The notes beneath the pieces were generated by a model that worked only from the letters and a program-made list of their open reading frames with translations, did no database searches and was not told the origin of the DNA. This document shows, piece by piece, positions 22,416-22,501 of a stretch of DNA of 22,501 nt. This DNA is from JBKPRX01 sp046734795. Its GTDB lineage: Bacteria > Actinomycetota > Thermoleophilia > Gaiellales > Gaiellaceae. Numbering within the stretch: position 1 is the first letter of the stretch; each line of letters opens with the position of its first letter. A program made the translations under genes and the position numbers. The stretch is from positions 1 through 22,501 of the forward strand of contig JBKPRX010000067.1 in NCBI GenBank assembly GCA_046734795.1. The letters run 5' to 3'.

Positions 22416-22501
22416 TTGCGCCCAGTACTGATCGCCGCGCTCGCGTGCACCGTCCTCGCGTGGGCGCTCCCCGCATCCGCGAGCCTTCGCCCAGTACGGC
22501 G
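22416..22501 (+). CDS. N-terminus of an exported protein (cut by window edge)
   Basis: From TTG 22416 the frame reads LRPVLIAALACTVLAWALPASASLRPVR, a textbook signal peptide with a charged N-end, hydrophobic core and ASA cleavage site (about residue 22). TAGGCT lies nine bases upstream, mirroring the fabI promoter. Only 28 codons are visible, so the mature protein cannot be named. TTG is an unusual start, and a GTG at 22428 in the same frame is the alternative. Confidence 0.5.
   Translation, partial: MRPVLIAALACTVLAWALPASASLRPVR

Noticed and set aside
1..22501. Mobile elements, CRISPR arrays, prophage or integron features
   Set aside because: No transposase, integrase, terminal inverted repeats or spaced direct repeats were found; the only tandem repeat is the 13-mer set at 5644-5682.

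Overview
The window looks like a stretch of chromosome from a high-GC Gram-positive bacterium, most likely an actinomycete of the deep Thermoleophilia type (Gaiellales or Solirubrobacterales). This rests on the high GC content, the preference for GTG starts, the many TANNNT -10 boxes lying 6-9 bases before a start codon (leaderless mRNA style), and the gene content (IspH, FabI, a LuxR-type ATPase regulator, a multi-GAF sensor kinase). The taxonomic placement is inference; no rRNA or tRNA gene is present to confirm it.

Layout, left to right. 11-958: an EamA-type transporter, convergent with a two-gene signalling operon on the minus strand (a 1313-residue multi-GAF/PAS histidine kinase followed by a stand-alone receiver protein). 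5360-5734: the only long gene-free gap, holding a probable promoter, a structured segment and a strong orphan terminator (a candidate small RNA), then three tandem 13-base repeats and the ispH promoter. 5735-8447: ispH, a lactonase-like metallo-beta-lactamase and a ketopantoate reductase-family dehydrogenase. 8434-12402: isoleucyl-tRNA synthetase, thioredoxin and a DUF2231 membrane protein. 12453-16367: many small compact genes (a 48-residue ORF, a diacylglycerol-kinase family protein, a zinc-ribbon NUDIX hydrolase, a tiny acidic protein coupled to a cyclic-nucleotide-binding domain protein, a beta-lactamase-family serine hydrolase, a Rid protein and an M14 carboxypeptidase-like protein).

The most notable gene is at 16388-16855: an AhpE-like peroxiredoxin whose reading frame is interrupted by a TGA exactly at the peroxidatic cysteine position and is followed at the right distance by a 7-bp stem-loop. 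It is best read as a selenocysteine peroxiredoxin with a bacterial SECIS element. A conventional gene call would miss it, since the frame splits into two short pieces.

16925-22501: on the minus strand, an exported vanadium-haloperoxidase/PAP2-fold enzyme overlaps a DUF4242-like small protein and lies downstream of a 916-residue LuxR-type ATPase regulator and FabI enoyl-ACP reductase. At the right edge a new secreted protein begins on the plus strand. Genes are packed tightly, with four overlapping convergent pairs and several divergent pairs separated by only 18-43 bases whose -10 boxes nearly or actually overlap. No insertion sequence, prophage, CRISPR array or tRNA was recognised.
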